Source: Microbacterium terrisoli (GTDB lineage: Bacteria; Actinomycetota; Actinomycetes; Actinomycetales; Microbacteriaceae). From it: a stretch of DNA of 64,000 bases. Each line of letters opens with the position of its first letter. Within the stretch, counting starts at the first letter, position 1. The stretch is from NCBI RefSeq assembly GCF_030866805.1, contig NZ_CP133019.1:620001-684000 (forward strand), written 5' to 3'. The notes below the pieces were generated by a model that ran no database searches, was not told where the DNA came from, and worked only from the letters and a program-made list of their open reading frames with translations. Positions 50,128 to 58,279 of this stretch are shown here, piece by piece. The translations under genes were made by a program, and so were the position numbers.

Positions 50128-50676
50128 TCACCACCATAGTGTCTTCGCTCGTTTCGGCGCCAATTTGTAGGTCAGGTCGCGGGGGCGATCCGCAATCTTG
50201 GAAGCTGGCACTCCACCGACCAGAGTGTACGGTGGGATATCGCCTTTGACGACGGCTCCTGCAGCAACGACAGCGCCGTCGCCAATGTTGCTCCCCGGGA
50301 GAATGATTGCTCTCGGACCTATCCACACTTGGTCTCCTATTTGCACGGGCGTAGCCACATACGCAAAGTCTGGCGCTCGCCAGTCATGCTGCGCGGTCCA
50401 AATCTGAACCTCCGTGGACAGGTTGACGTCCGCGCCAATCGTTAGCCCTCCGCGGGCGTCGAGCGTTGCGCGGTCTCCGATCGATGTGCGCTCACCCACG
50501 GTCAAGCGGCGTGCGCAGCGGACCTCGAAACCGTGGTACACGGTCGCTGTTGAAGCGACCTTGGCGCCAAGAATCTTGAGAGTGGTCGTTCTCAGAATGT
50601 GGATCGGGGCATAAGAGATGAGGTTTAGGAGAACGAGTTCCCCCGCGGTGTAGAGCCTAACTAGCCACCGGCGCAT
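50128..50676 (-). CDS. Hexapeptide-repeat acyltransferase
   Basis: A 182-residue left-handed-beta-helix acetyltransferase of the WcaF/maltose-acetyltransferase type: LKILGAKVASTATVYHGFEV, IGDRATLDARGGLTIGADVNLSTEVQIWTAQHD with a catalytic-type His, VQIGDQVWIGPRAIILPGSNIGDGAVVAAGAVV and GGVPASKIADRP. It is the fourth such enzyme in the locus, pointing to a heavily O-acylated polymer. Confidence 0.86.
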   Translation of the reverse strand: MRRWLVRLYTAGELVLLNLISYAPIHILRTTTLKILGAKVASTATVYHGFEVRCARRLTVGERTSIGDRATLDARGGLTIGADVNLSTEVQIWTAQHDWRAPDFAYVATPVQIGDQVWIGPRAIILPGSNIGDGAVVAAGAVVKGDIPPYTLVGGVPASKIADRPRDLTYKLAPKRAKTLWW

Positions 50677-50997
50677 CTACCTCATCCAATCAGCTTGGGG
50701 AGCGAGGCCGCCACGAAGCTTCCATCGGCAATACGGCGGCGGATTCAGCGTCCTGGTCAGTTGTCCGCCTTCAGGGTACGGCTGGGTCGACGAGGGATGG
50801 GTCATGATCGCTGAGCCTAGTCGCCCTCAATCCTCCCACGGAGATTGCATTGAGGATCTCGACCTGGCTGATCGGTATTAGCCGAACGAACTGAGGTTGC
50901 AGATCTAGTGCGGGATGGTCGCAGCCTGCACCCCAGGCCGAGCTGGGTCCTATGCCAGCGCCGGCCTCCCTTGGCTTTCCAAGACGGATAGCTCCGG
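50677..50997. other. Intergenic region with no recognisable gene
   Basis: These 321 bases separate the acyltransferase gene from the phosphoglycosyltransferase gene. Frames are short and have no recognisable protein pattern. It may hold the promoter of the minus-strand operon 50676-47526, and possibly fragments of an older gene; nothing specific is supported. Confidence 0.5.
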
Positions 50998-52539
50998 TCA
51001 GTATGCTCCATCCTTCCCTAGAACAGCGCGGGCCGTTCGCCACAGTACGATGAGATCTGTTGTCATCGACCAGTTTTCGACGTAGTAGAGGTCCAAGCGA
51101 ACGCTGTCGTCCCACGATAGATTGCTGCGTCCGCTGACCTGCCACAGTCCTGTGATCCCGGGCTTCACGAGCAGGCGGCGATGGACCCACTGGTCATATG
51201 TATGGACCTCGCTGGCCAGAGGTGGCCGCGGGCCGACGAGCGACATCTCGCCCTTGAGCACGTTCCAGAGTTGGGGCAGCTCGTCGAGGCTGTAACGGCG
51301 CAGGAACCGGCCGAGCGGGGTGATGCGCGGGTCGTTCTTCATCTTGAAGAGCACGCCGTTGCCTTCTGATGCGTCGAGGAGCGAAGAGAGCTGTTTCTCG
51401 GCATCTGCCACCATCGAACGGAACTTGAGCATGCGGAACGGGCGGCCCCGAAGGCCGACGCGCTCCTGCCGAAAGAACGCAGGGCCCGGGCTGCTCATCT
51501 GTACGCAAATGCCGATTACAAGGAACACGGGGGAGAGGAGGATGAGTCCTAACCCGCTTGCGACGATGTCGGTGGCACGTTTGAGCATGCGTTTGCCGCC
51601 CGTGAGCTCCGGGTAGTCCACGTGGATCAACGGTAGGCCGGCAACCGGCCGCGAGTGCAGGCGAGGGCCCGCGACGTCGGTGAGAGCCGGGGCCACGATG
51701 AGAGTCGCTTTGCGCGTCTCGAGACCCCAGCCCAGTTCACGAAGCTGGCGGGGCGTCAGGGAGTGGTTGCCGGTGACGATCACGGTGTCTGCGCGCACTC
51801 GGTCGACGTGGTCAAGAAGGCGGTCCCATTCTCCGAGGACGGGAATCGTATCGGTGAGTGAGCGTGAAGTCGTGCCCCGCTCGGTGATGGCTCCGATGAT
51901 CTTGATGCCGGCCGACGGCGTCGACTGGATCTGCTTCGCGACGTGCCTGGCGCTGACGCGGTCGCCGACCAGCACGGCGTGGCTCATCAGCCGTCCTCTG
52001 ACACGGCGGCTGATCAGCCATTTGCGCCACAGCCAGCGCGAGAGCATCAGCAGCACCCAGCCGAGCGGCAGCGACATCAGTAGGTAACCGCGGCCGATCT
52101 GGGCTTTCAGAAGGAATGCCATGATCGCGAAGAAGCCGAAGAACCCGAACGTCGCGTTCGTCAGACGCTTGTACTCGTCGGTGCCGCTGCCGATGGTGCG
52201 GTAGTCGCGGCTGCCGACCAGACGCAGTGAAAGCAACCAGCCGACGATGATGATGACAGAAACCACGATGTACGCGATGTCGACGCCGAGACTCGTGCCC
52301 CAACTGACGTCGCTGCCACTGACGCCGAACCTCAGGAACTGTGCGCAGAGTACCGCCGTGGCGACGACAATCGTGTCGGTCGTGGCAAGCAGGGTCGCGA
52401 ATGCACGCTGCCAGCGGTGCACGCGCGCGGCGGGCGAGGCGAAGCGCGGTTGTGCCGGGGCGGCGGCCGACGGGTCAACTGTGTGCGCACGGGCCGGCTG
52501 CGTACGACGAGAGGAACGCGCTCGTTCTTCGATCGTCAT
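50998..52539 (-). CDS. Undecaprenyl-phosphate sugar-1-phosphate transferase (WbaP/CpsE-like)
   Basis: The initiating polyisoprenyl-phosphate hexose-1-phosphate transferase. The 513-residue protein has an Ala/Arg-rich N-terminus, four membrane helices (about residues 45-180), a cytoplasmic Rossmann-like CoA-binding-type domain (LMSHAVLVGDRVSARHVAKQI) and a C-terminal catalytic domain: KRMLKRATDIVASGLGLILLSP, FFRQERVGLRGRPFRMLKFRSM, RRYSLDELPQLWNVLKGEMSLVGPRPPL and VKPGITGLWQVSGRS. It loads the first sugar phosphate (usually Glc or Gal) on undecaprenyl phosphate. It is the outermost gene of the locus, divergent from rplM. Confidence 0.93.
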   Translation of the reverse strand: MTIEERARSSRRTQPARAHTVDPSAAAPAQPRFASPAARVHRWQRAFATLLATTDTIVVATAVLCAQFLRFGVSGSDVSWGTSLGVDIAYIVVSVIIIVGWLLSLRLVGSRDYRTIGSGTDEYKRLTNATFGFFGFFAIMAFLLKAQIGRGYLLMSLPLGWVLLMLSRWLWRKWLISRRVRGRLMSHAVLVGDRVSARHVAKQIQSTPSAGIKIIGAITERGTTSRSLTDTIPVLGEWDRLLDHVDRVRADTVIVTGNHSLTPRQLRELGWGLETRKATLIVAPALTDVAGPRLHSRPVAGLPLIHVDYPELTGGKRMLKRATDIVASGLGLILLSPVFLVIGICVQMSSPGPAFFRQERVGLRGRPFRMLKFRSMVADAEKQLSSLLDASEGNGVLFKMKNDPRITPLGRFLRRYSLDELPQLWNVLKGEMSLVGPRPPLASEVHTYDQWVHRRLLVKPGITGLWQVSGRSNLSWDDSVRLDLYYVENWSMTTDLIVLWRTARAVLGKDGAY

Positions 52540-52767
52540 ATGTCGCTACCCGTTATGGTGAACTCGTCGTATCTCACGTACTGGCTCTCCCCGATGCCCA
52601 ACCGTCCCCAACGGAGCCCAGCCGTCAAGAACCGCGGATCGCCCTCGCTGTGAGGACGTCCTCAACGAGAGTAGCAACCGCTGAGTGCTGCGGATGAGAA
52701 TCCACTCATGTTTCTTCCAGATTTCTACTACTTCCTATAAGAACGTCGCTCTCGATCCGGCAATGGT

Positions 52768-52796
52768 TTGGCTGCGGCATCCTGATGCCTTAGACT
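52768..52796 (+). promoter_or_regulatory. Promoter of rplM-rpsI
   Basis: TTGGCT (52768-52773), a 17-base spacer and TAGACT (52791-52796) form a good actinobacterial housekeeping promoter about 130 bases before rplM, leaving a leader of about 125 nt. The leader has a short G/C-rich stem candidate around 52857-52870. The 52540-52767 stretch upstream shows no gene and should also contain the promoter of the divergent sugar-phosphate transferase. Confidence 0.75.
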
Positions 52797-52928
52797 CAAT
52801 CGTTGGTGCGTCCACTGCGGGCGCATGCGAACGTGAGCCCTCCACTGGCGTGTTCGGTCCTGTCGGACAGAACCACCCCGGAGTGGGATTCACGAACCTC
52901 TCCGTTCGATCAAGAAAGCAGCACTACT

Positions 52929-53375
52929 GTGACGCGCACTTTCACTCCCAAGGCTGGCGAAATCCAGCGCGAATGGCTGGTCATCGACGCCACTGACGTC
53001 GTGCTCGGCCGACTGGCCTCGCACGCCGCCGCACTTCTGCGGGGCAAGCACAAGCCGACCTTCGCCAACCACCTCGACACCGGCGACTTCGTCGTCATCG
53101 TCAACGCCGGCAAGGTGGCCCTCACCGGCCAGAAGCTCGAGAAGAAGATCGCCTATCGCCACTCGGGCTACCCGGGTGGTCTGAAGGCGGTCTCGTACTC
53201 CGAGCTGCTCGAGAAGAACCCGGTGCGCGCGGTGGAGAAGGCCGTGCGCGGCATGCTCCCCAAGAACAGCCTGGGCGCACAGCAGCTGAAGAAGCTGAAG
53301 GTCTATGCCGGTGCCGAGCACCCGCACGCCGCACAGCAGCCCAAGACGTACACCTTCGACCAGGTCGCCCAGTAA
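52929..53375 (+). CDS. rplM: 50S ribosomal protein L13
   Basis: L13 is an early-assembly 50S protein. GTG 52929 begins [30 protein letters not shown], the normal actinobacterial start; the longer open frame from 52803 crosses the leader. The product is 148 residues with [20 protein letters not shown] and the C-terminal [16 protein letters not shown]. It is followed 26 bases later by rpsI, the universal pair. Confidence 0.97.
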   Translation: MTRTFTPKAGEIQREWLVIDATDVVLGRLASHAAALLRGKHKPTFANHLDTGDFVVIVNAGKVALTGQKLEKKIAYRHSGYPGGLKAVSYSELLEKNPVRAVEKAVRGMLPKNSLGAQQLKKLKVYAGAEHPHAAQQPKTYTFDQVAQ

Positions 53376-53401
53376 GCGCCGCAGACAATAAGGACATACT
53401 C

Positions 53402-53881
53402 GTGGCGAACAACGACTCCACCGAACTGACCAACTACTCGACCGAGAGCACGGCCGAGCAGGCCGCAGAGACGACCCCTCGTCCGGTGCTCAGCGTTCCG
53501 GGCGCGGCTGTCGGCCGTCGCAAGCAGGCCATCGCGCGTGTGCGCCTGGTTCCCGGCAGCGGCACCATCACCATCAACGGCCGCACGTTCGAGGACTTCT
53601 TCCCGAACAAGCTGCACCAGCAGCTGGTCACCGACCCGTTCACCGTGCTGAACCTCACCGGCGCCTACGACGTCATCGCCCGCATCCACGGCGGCGGCGA
53701 CTCGGGCCAGGCCGGCGCGCTGCGCCTGGGCATCGCCCGTGCGCTCAACGAGATCGACGCCGAAAACAACCGCCCGGCACTGAAGAAGGCCGGCTTCCTC
53801 TCACGCGACGCGCGTGTGAAGGAGCGCAAGAAGGCCGGTCTCAAGAAGGCCCGCAAGGCTCCTCAGTACTCGAAGCGCTGA
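53402..53881 (+). CDS. rpsI: 30S ribosomal protein S9
   Basis: S9 reaches the P-site tRNA with its C-terminal tail. The 159-residue product has a Thr/Ser/Glu-rich N-terminal extension of about 35 residues, then [24 protein letters not shown] and the conserved end [29 protein letters not shown] start after AATAAGGACATACTC. glmM follows eight bases after the stop. Confidence 0.97.
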   Translation: MANNDSTELTNYSTESTAEQAAETTPRPVLSVPGAAVGRRKQAIARVRLVPGSGTITINGRTFEDFFPNKLHQQLVTDPFTVLNLTGAYDVIARIHGGGDSGQAGALRLGIARALNEIDAENNRPALKKAGFLSRDARVKERKKAGLKKARKAPQYSKR

Positions 53882-53889
53882 TCGGCTCC

Positions 53890-55251
53890 GTGGCTCTGTT
53901 CGGCACGGACGGTGTGCGGGGGCTGGCCAACGGCCCCCTCACCGCCGATCTTGCACTCACCCTGGCCCAGGCGACCGCGGTCGTTCTGGGCCAGGGCCGT
54001 TCTGCCGACGCGCGGCGCGCCGCCGGCAAGCGCCTCACTGCCGTGGTCGCGCGCGACCCGCGTGTCTCGGGCGAATTCCTCGCCGCCGCGGTGGCGGCGG
54101 GACTTGCCGCCTCCGGCGTCGACGTGCTCGACGCGGGAGTCATCCCGACGCCGGCCGCCGCGTTCCTGATCGGCTCGATCGACGCGGACTTCGGCGTCAT
54201 GGTCTCGGCATCCCACAACCCGGCACCCGACAACGGCATCAAGATCTTCGCCCGCGGAGGTGTCAAGCTGCCCGATGTCGTCGAGCGACGCATCGAGGCG
54301 GCGATGGCCGGCCCGATGCTGCTGCCCACCGGTGCGGCCGTCGGCCGGATCCGCCGGTTCGCCGACGCTGAGGACCGCTACGTCGTGCACCTGCTGGCGT
54401 CGCTGCCGCACCGGCTGGAGGGCATCCACGTGGTGCTCGACTGCGCGAACGGCGCCGCGTCGGGGGTCTCTCCCGACGCGTTCCGGGATGCCGGGGCCCT
54501 GGTGACGGTGGTCGGCGCCGATCCCGACGGGGTCAACATCAACGACGGCGTCGGCTCGACTCACATCGACAAGCTCGCCGCCGAAGTGGTGCGGCTGGGG
54601 GCCGACGTCGGGATCGCCCACGACGGCGACGCCGACCGGTGCCTGGCGGTGGATGCCACAGGCGCTGTCATCGACGGCGACCAGATCATGGCGATCCTGG
54701 CCGTGGCGATGAAAGAGCGCGGTGCGCTCATCTCGAACACGCTCGTGGCCACCGTGATGAGCAACCTCGGCCTGCATCGTGCGATGACCGAGCACGGCAT
54801 CCTCGTCGAGCAGACGGCGGTCGGAGACCGGTACGTGCTGGAACGGATGAACGAGGGCGGCTACTCGCTCGGCGGTGAGCAGTCCGGCCACGTGATCATG
54901 AGCGAGTTCGCCACCACAGGCGACGGTCTGCTCACGGGGCTGCACCTGCTGGCGCGCATGGCCGAGACCGGCTCGTCTCTGGCCGAGCTGGCCTCGGTGA
55001 TGACCGTGTATCCGCAGGTCCTGGTGAACGTGAAGGGCGTCGACCGCGAGGGCGTGGACCACCCCGCCGTGGCCGCGGCGGTGGCTTCGGCCACCGCGGT
55101 GCTGGGGGACTCGGGCCGCGTGCTGCTGCGCGCATCGGGCACCGAGCAGCTGGTGCGCGTCATGGTCGAGGCAGCAGACGTCGATCGCGCCTCGCAGATC
55201 GCCGGCGAGCTGGCCGACGTCGTGCGCGCTCACCTGGCTCTTCCGGCGTAG
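53890..55251 (+). CDS. glmM: Phosphoglucosamine mutase
   Basis: Interconverts glucosamine-6-phosphate and glucosamine-1-phosphate for UDP-GlcNAc and cell-wall synthesis. The 453-residue product starts with GTG ([15 protein letters not shown]). The phosphoserine loop [14 protein letters not shown] has the active Ser108; the metal loop is DGDADRC; the sugar loop GGEQSGHVI and the phosphate loop [14 protein letters not shown] are intact. The rplM-rpsI-glmM order is typical of actinobacteria. Confidence 0.97.
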   Translation: MALFGTDGVRGLANGPLTADLALTLAQATAVVLGQGRSADARRAAGKRLTAVVARDPRVSGEFLAAAVAAGLAASGVDVLDAGVIPTPAAAFLIGSIDADFGVMVSASHNPAPDNGIKIFARGGVKLPDVVERRIEAAMAGPMLLPTGAAVGRIRRFADAEDRYVVHLLASLPHRLEGIHVVLDCANGAASGVSPDAFRDAGALVTVVGADPDGVNINDGVGSTHIDKLAAEVVRLGADVGIAHDGDADRCLAVDATGAVIDGDQIMAILAVAMKERGALISNTLVATVMSNLGLHRAMTEHGILVEQTAVGDRYVLERMNEGGYSLGGEQSGHVIMSEFATTGDGLLTGLHLLARMAETGSSLAELASVMTVYPQVLVNVKGVDREGVDHPAVAAAVASATAVLGDSGRVLLRASGTEQLVRVMVEAADVDRASQIAGELADVVRAHLALPA

Positions 55252-55300
55252 GTCTCCGGCTTCTCTCCCGCCCGGCCGAAGTTCCTGACCCGCCTGCGCT

Positions 55301-55346
55301 CCGATCACGCAGACAGCCGATCACGCGAACAGCCGGTCACGAAAAG
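55301..55346. repeat. 16-bp direct repeats upstream of the ABC transporter genes
   Basis: CCGATCACGCAGACAG (55301-55316), CCGATCACGCGAACAG (55317-55332) and a partial third unit beginning CCGGTCACG (55333) are arranged in tandem. They lie about 145-190 bases before the substrate-binding protein gene, where regulator sites would be expected. Two TTTCCGG-containing stretches follow (near 55356 and 55429). A regulatory role is inferred only from position. Confidence 0.55.
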
Positions 55347-55489
55347 GCCACGCCGTTTCCGGCTATCGAAAATGACGCCCACGGGCCACGCTCGGCTGTG
55401 CACCATCGAGGGTAACCGCGGACGTCTTTCCGGTATCCGGTCACGACCTGCGGACAGGACTGCAACCTGAAGCCGCGAAGGAGCGAGCA

Positions 55490-56572
55490 ATGATGCTGGA
55501 AACCCCGAGGTTGAGAAGTTCTTGGCAGAAGCGCGTCGGCCGGACGCTGACCGTTCTGGCCGCGGCCGGCGCCTTGGCGCTGAGCGGCTGTGCGTCCACC
55601 GGAGGCGATACCTCCGGCGCGGGTGGCGACGCGCAGCTGAAGAAGGTGACGATCACCACCTTCCTGCCGCTGGAGTCTCTGACGTTCACGCCCGAGATGG
55701 TCGCCCAGGCCGGCGGCTACTTCGAGAAGCACGGGTTGGATGTCACGATCCAGCCGGTGCAGGGTGCCCCGGCCGCCGTGCAATCGGTGCTCGGCGGTGC
55801 CGCGCTGACCACTCGTGTCAGCAGCATCGACATCCAGCCGGCTATGGACCAGGGACAGAAGGTGCAGGGCATCGGCACGATGTCGTACGGCACCTCGCTG
55901 CGCCTGGTGTCGGTCGACAAGCATCCGCTGCGCACCCCCGCCGACCTCAAGAACGCCACCATCGGCATGGGCTCCACCGGCGGCACGAGTGAGCGCACCC
56001 TTGACCTGACCCTGGACAGCGCGGGCATCCCACGCGACTCGGTCAAGCGTGAAGTGGTCCCGGTCAGCGCCGCGACGATCGAACTGGTCCGCCAGGGCAA
56101 GCTCGACGGCTACATCGTGAGCATGGACACCGCGGCCGCCTTGAAGAGCCAGAACAAGGATGTCATCGTCGGCGGCGCCGATCTGCTCAGCGCACCCGAC
56201 ATGCAGGTGTGGATCGCGATGACGGACAGCGTCAACGACCCCACCAAAGCGGATGAGCTCAAGCGGCTGCTGGCAAGCATCCGCGACGCAGTCGAGTTCG
56301 TGAAGGGCGACGCCGCCAACGGCTACAAGAACGTCATCGCGACGATGAAGAAGAAGTGGACATTCCCGTCGATCGAGGGCGACAGCCCCATCGCACCCAG
56401 CGTGCTGGACGAATACGTGGCGTCGGGCTGGTTCGACGCCGACGGCAACCCGCTCAAGAACGCCGATTCCACCTGGCAGGATGCATACGAGCTGTACACC
56501 TCCAGCGGCCTGGTCAGCGGCAAGAACAAGCCGATGGACTGGCTGACCGACAAGCTGCTCCCCGCCAACTGA
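55490..56572 (+). CDS. ABC transporter substrate-binding lipoprotein (SsuA/TauA/NMT1 type)
   Basis: A 360-residue periplasmic-binding-type lipoprotein. The signal peptide carries a lipobox (LALSGC, Cys about residue 34); the mature part resembles SsuA/NMT1-family proteins (VTITTFLPLESLTFTPEMVAQAGGYFEKHGLDV, AVQSVLGGAALTT, TIGMGSTGGTSERTLDL). Family members bind sulfonates, nitrate, pyrimidine precursors or aromatic/organic acids, so the ligand is open. AAGGAG before the ATG is a good Shine-Dalgarno. It is the first gene of the cluster; a hairpin separates it from the ATPase gene. Confidence 0.9.
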   Translation: MMLETPRLRSSWQKRVGRTLTVLAAAGALALSGCASTGGDTSGAGGDAQLKKVTITTFLPLESLTFTPEMVAQAGGYFEKHGLDVTIQPVQGAPAAVQSVLGGAALTTRVSSIDIQPAMDQGQKVQGIGTMSYGTSLRLVSVDKHPLRTPADLKNATIGMGSTGGTSERTLDLTLDSAGIPRDSVKREVVPVSAATIELVRQGKLDGYIVSMDTAAALKSQNKDVIVGGADLLSAPDMQVWIAMTDSVNDPTKADELKRLLASIRDAVEFVKGDAANGYKNVIATMKKKWTFPSIEGDSPIAPSVLDEYVASGWFDADGNPLKNADSTWQDAYELYTSSGLVSGKNKPMDWLTDKLLPAN

Positions 56573-56585
56573 GGAACGACGCGCT

Positions 56586-56615
56586 GCCGCGCCCCGGGAT
56601 GATCCGGGGCGCGGC
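56586..56615 (+). terminator. Hairpin between binding-protein and ATPase genes
   Basis: Arms 56586-56597 and 56604-56615 form a perfect 12-bp all-GC stem with loop GATGAT, 13 bases after the stop. In ABC operons such hairpins commonly raise the level of the binding protein relative to the membrane parts by partial termination or 3'-end protection of mRNA. Confidence 0.7.
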
Positions 56616-56647
56616 GGCGCACACCGATACCCAGGAGGGCACAACGC

Positions 56648-57487
56648 ATGAATCAGATCAAGGGCGACATCATGGATGCCTCATCGTCGGTTGCAATCCC
56701 AGACCGGCCCATCCGCGTCAAGACCGACAGCCTCAGCAAGGAGTTCCGCACCGCCAAAGGCGTGACCACAGCGGTGCACAGCGTGGATCTCGAGATCCTG
56801 CGCGGCGAGTTCATCACCGTCGTCGGCCGTTCGGGCTGCGGCAAGACCACGCTGCTGCGCATGATCGGCGGGCTGCTGGCACCCACCAGCGGATCCGTGC
56901 AGGTCGATGACAAGGAGCTCTGGAACGGTGGCCGCGTCGACAGCGCGGCGATCGCCCGGCTGGGCTTCGTGTTCCAAGAGAGCAATCTTCTGCCCTGGTT
57001 CAACGTCGTCGACAACATCGCGCTGCCGCTGAAGCTGCACGGCGTCTCGAAATCGGCGCGCCGTGCGAGGGCCGCAGAGCTGGCGGACCTCGTGGGTCTG
57101 GCGGGCTTCGAGAGCGCCTACCCGCGTCAGCTGTCGGGCGGCATGCGCCAGCGCGTGGCGATCGCCCGGGCGCTGAGCACCGAGCCGGACCTGCTGCTGA
57201 TGGACGAGCCGTTCGGCGCGCTGGACGCACTGACCCGAGAGCGCATGAACCTCGAGCTGCAGCGGATCGTCGGCGAGACCGAATCGACTGTCGTGTTCGT
57301 CACGCACGACATCCCAGAAGCGGTGTTCCTCGGCGACCGCATCGTGCACATGACGCCGCGGCCCGGGCGTGTCAGCCAGGTGCTGTCGATCGAGATCCCC
57401 AAACCGCGCGAGATCGTGGTGCAGACCGAACCCGAATTCAACGAGATCGTGCGTGACCTGCGCACCAAACTCGATCAGGACGATTGA
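56648..57487 (+). CDS. ABC transporter ATP-binding protein (SsuB/TauB type)
   Basis: A 279-residue ATPase. Walker A VGRSGCGKTTLL, Q-loop FVFQESNLLPWFNV, signature QLSGGMRQRVAIARALST, Walker B LLLMDEPFGALD and the H-loop VTHDIPEAV are intact. The sequence type matches the SsuB/TauB group, consistent with the neighbours. AGGAGG precedes the ATG. The permease gene follows after nine bases. Confidence 0.94.
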   Translation: MNQIKGDIMDASSSVAIPDRPIRVKTDSLSKEFRTAKGVTTAVHSVDLEILRGEFITVVGRSGCGKTTLLRMIGGLLAPTSGSVQVDDKELWNGGRVDSAAIARLGFVFQESNLLPWFNVVDNIALPLKLHGVSKSARRARAAELADLVGLAGFESAYPRQLSGGMRQRVAIARALSTEPDLLLMDEPFGALDALTRERMNLELQRIVGETESTVVFVTHDIPEAVFLGDRIVHMTPRPGRVSQVLSIEIPKPREIVVQTEPEFNEIVRDLRTKLDQDD

Positions 57488-57496
57488 GAGGCAGCG

Positions 57497-58279
57497 ATGA
57501 ACCGCTCCAAAGCACTTCCCTGGATCGTCACCCCGTCGATCATCCTCGTTCTTCTGGTCGTCTGGCAGGCATGGGTCGTCCTGCTGGACGTCAACCCGTT
57601 CATCATGCCGTCGCCGATCGACCTGGGCAAGCAGTTCGGCGTGCTGCTGGCCGAGCCCGACACCTGGGTGCAGATGGGTGTGACGCTGAGCGAGGTGCTC
57701 GTCGGCTTCGCCGTCGGTGTGCTCTCAGGCCTGGCCGTAGGCGTCCTCCTCGGCAAGATCCCGTGGCTGGAGACCAGTCTGCGTCCCCTGATCATCATCG
57801 CCCAGGTCGCTCCGAAGGTCGCCTTCATCCCGCTGTTCGTCATCTGGTTCGGTTTCGGGATGACCTCGAAGGTGGTGCTCGCTGCGATTCTGGCGTTCTT
57901 CCCGGTGATGCTCAACGCCCTGCTCGGCGTGCGCTCGGTGGAGCTCGGCCAGCGTGAACTCATGCAGAGCCTGAACGCCACGCGCGGTCAGACCTTCGTG
58001 CAGCTCGAACTGCGCAGCGTGCTGCCCTACCTGTTCGCCGGGATGGAGGTGGCCATCGTGTTGGCGATGACCGGTGCGATCGTCGGTGAATTCTTGGGGG
58101 GCAGTTCTGGGCTCGGGGCCATGGTGGTCAGCGCGATGAACTCGCTGAACGCGGCGCGAACATTCGCCCTGATCTTGCTGCTGTCGCTGGTCGGGCTCAT
58201 CCTCTATGTCATCGTCAACGGGTCCAAGCGCTGGTTCATCCCCTGGCACGAATCGGTCTATGCCCTGCAGGAGGCATGA
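57497..58279 (+). CDS. ABC transporter permease (SsuC/TauC type)
   Basis: A 260-residue inner-membrane permease with six or so helices and the BPD_transp_1 pattern; the coupling-helix region is ELMQSLNATRGQTFVQLELRSVLPYLFAGMEVA. The segment FIPLFVIWFGFGMTSKVVLAAI is typical of SsuC/TauC proteins. It overlaps the ligase gene by four bases (ATGA), so transport and activation are translated together. Confidence 0.93.
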   Translation: MNRSKALPWIVTPSIILVLLVVWQAWVVLLDVNPFIMPSPIDLGKQFGVLLAEPDTWVQMGVTLSEVLVGFAVGVLSGLAVGVLLGKIPWLETSLRPLIIIAQVAPKVAFIPLFVIWFGFGMTSKVVLAAILAFFPVMLNALLGVRSVELGQRELMQSLNATRGQTFVQLELRSVLPYLFAGMEVAIVLAMTGAIVGEFLGGSSGLGAMVVSAMNSLNAARTFALILLLSLVGLILYVIVNGSKRWFIPWHESVYALQEA

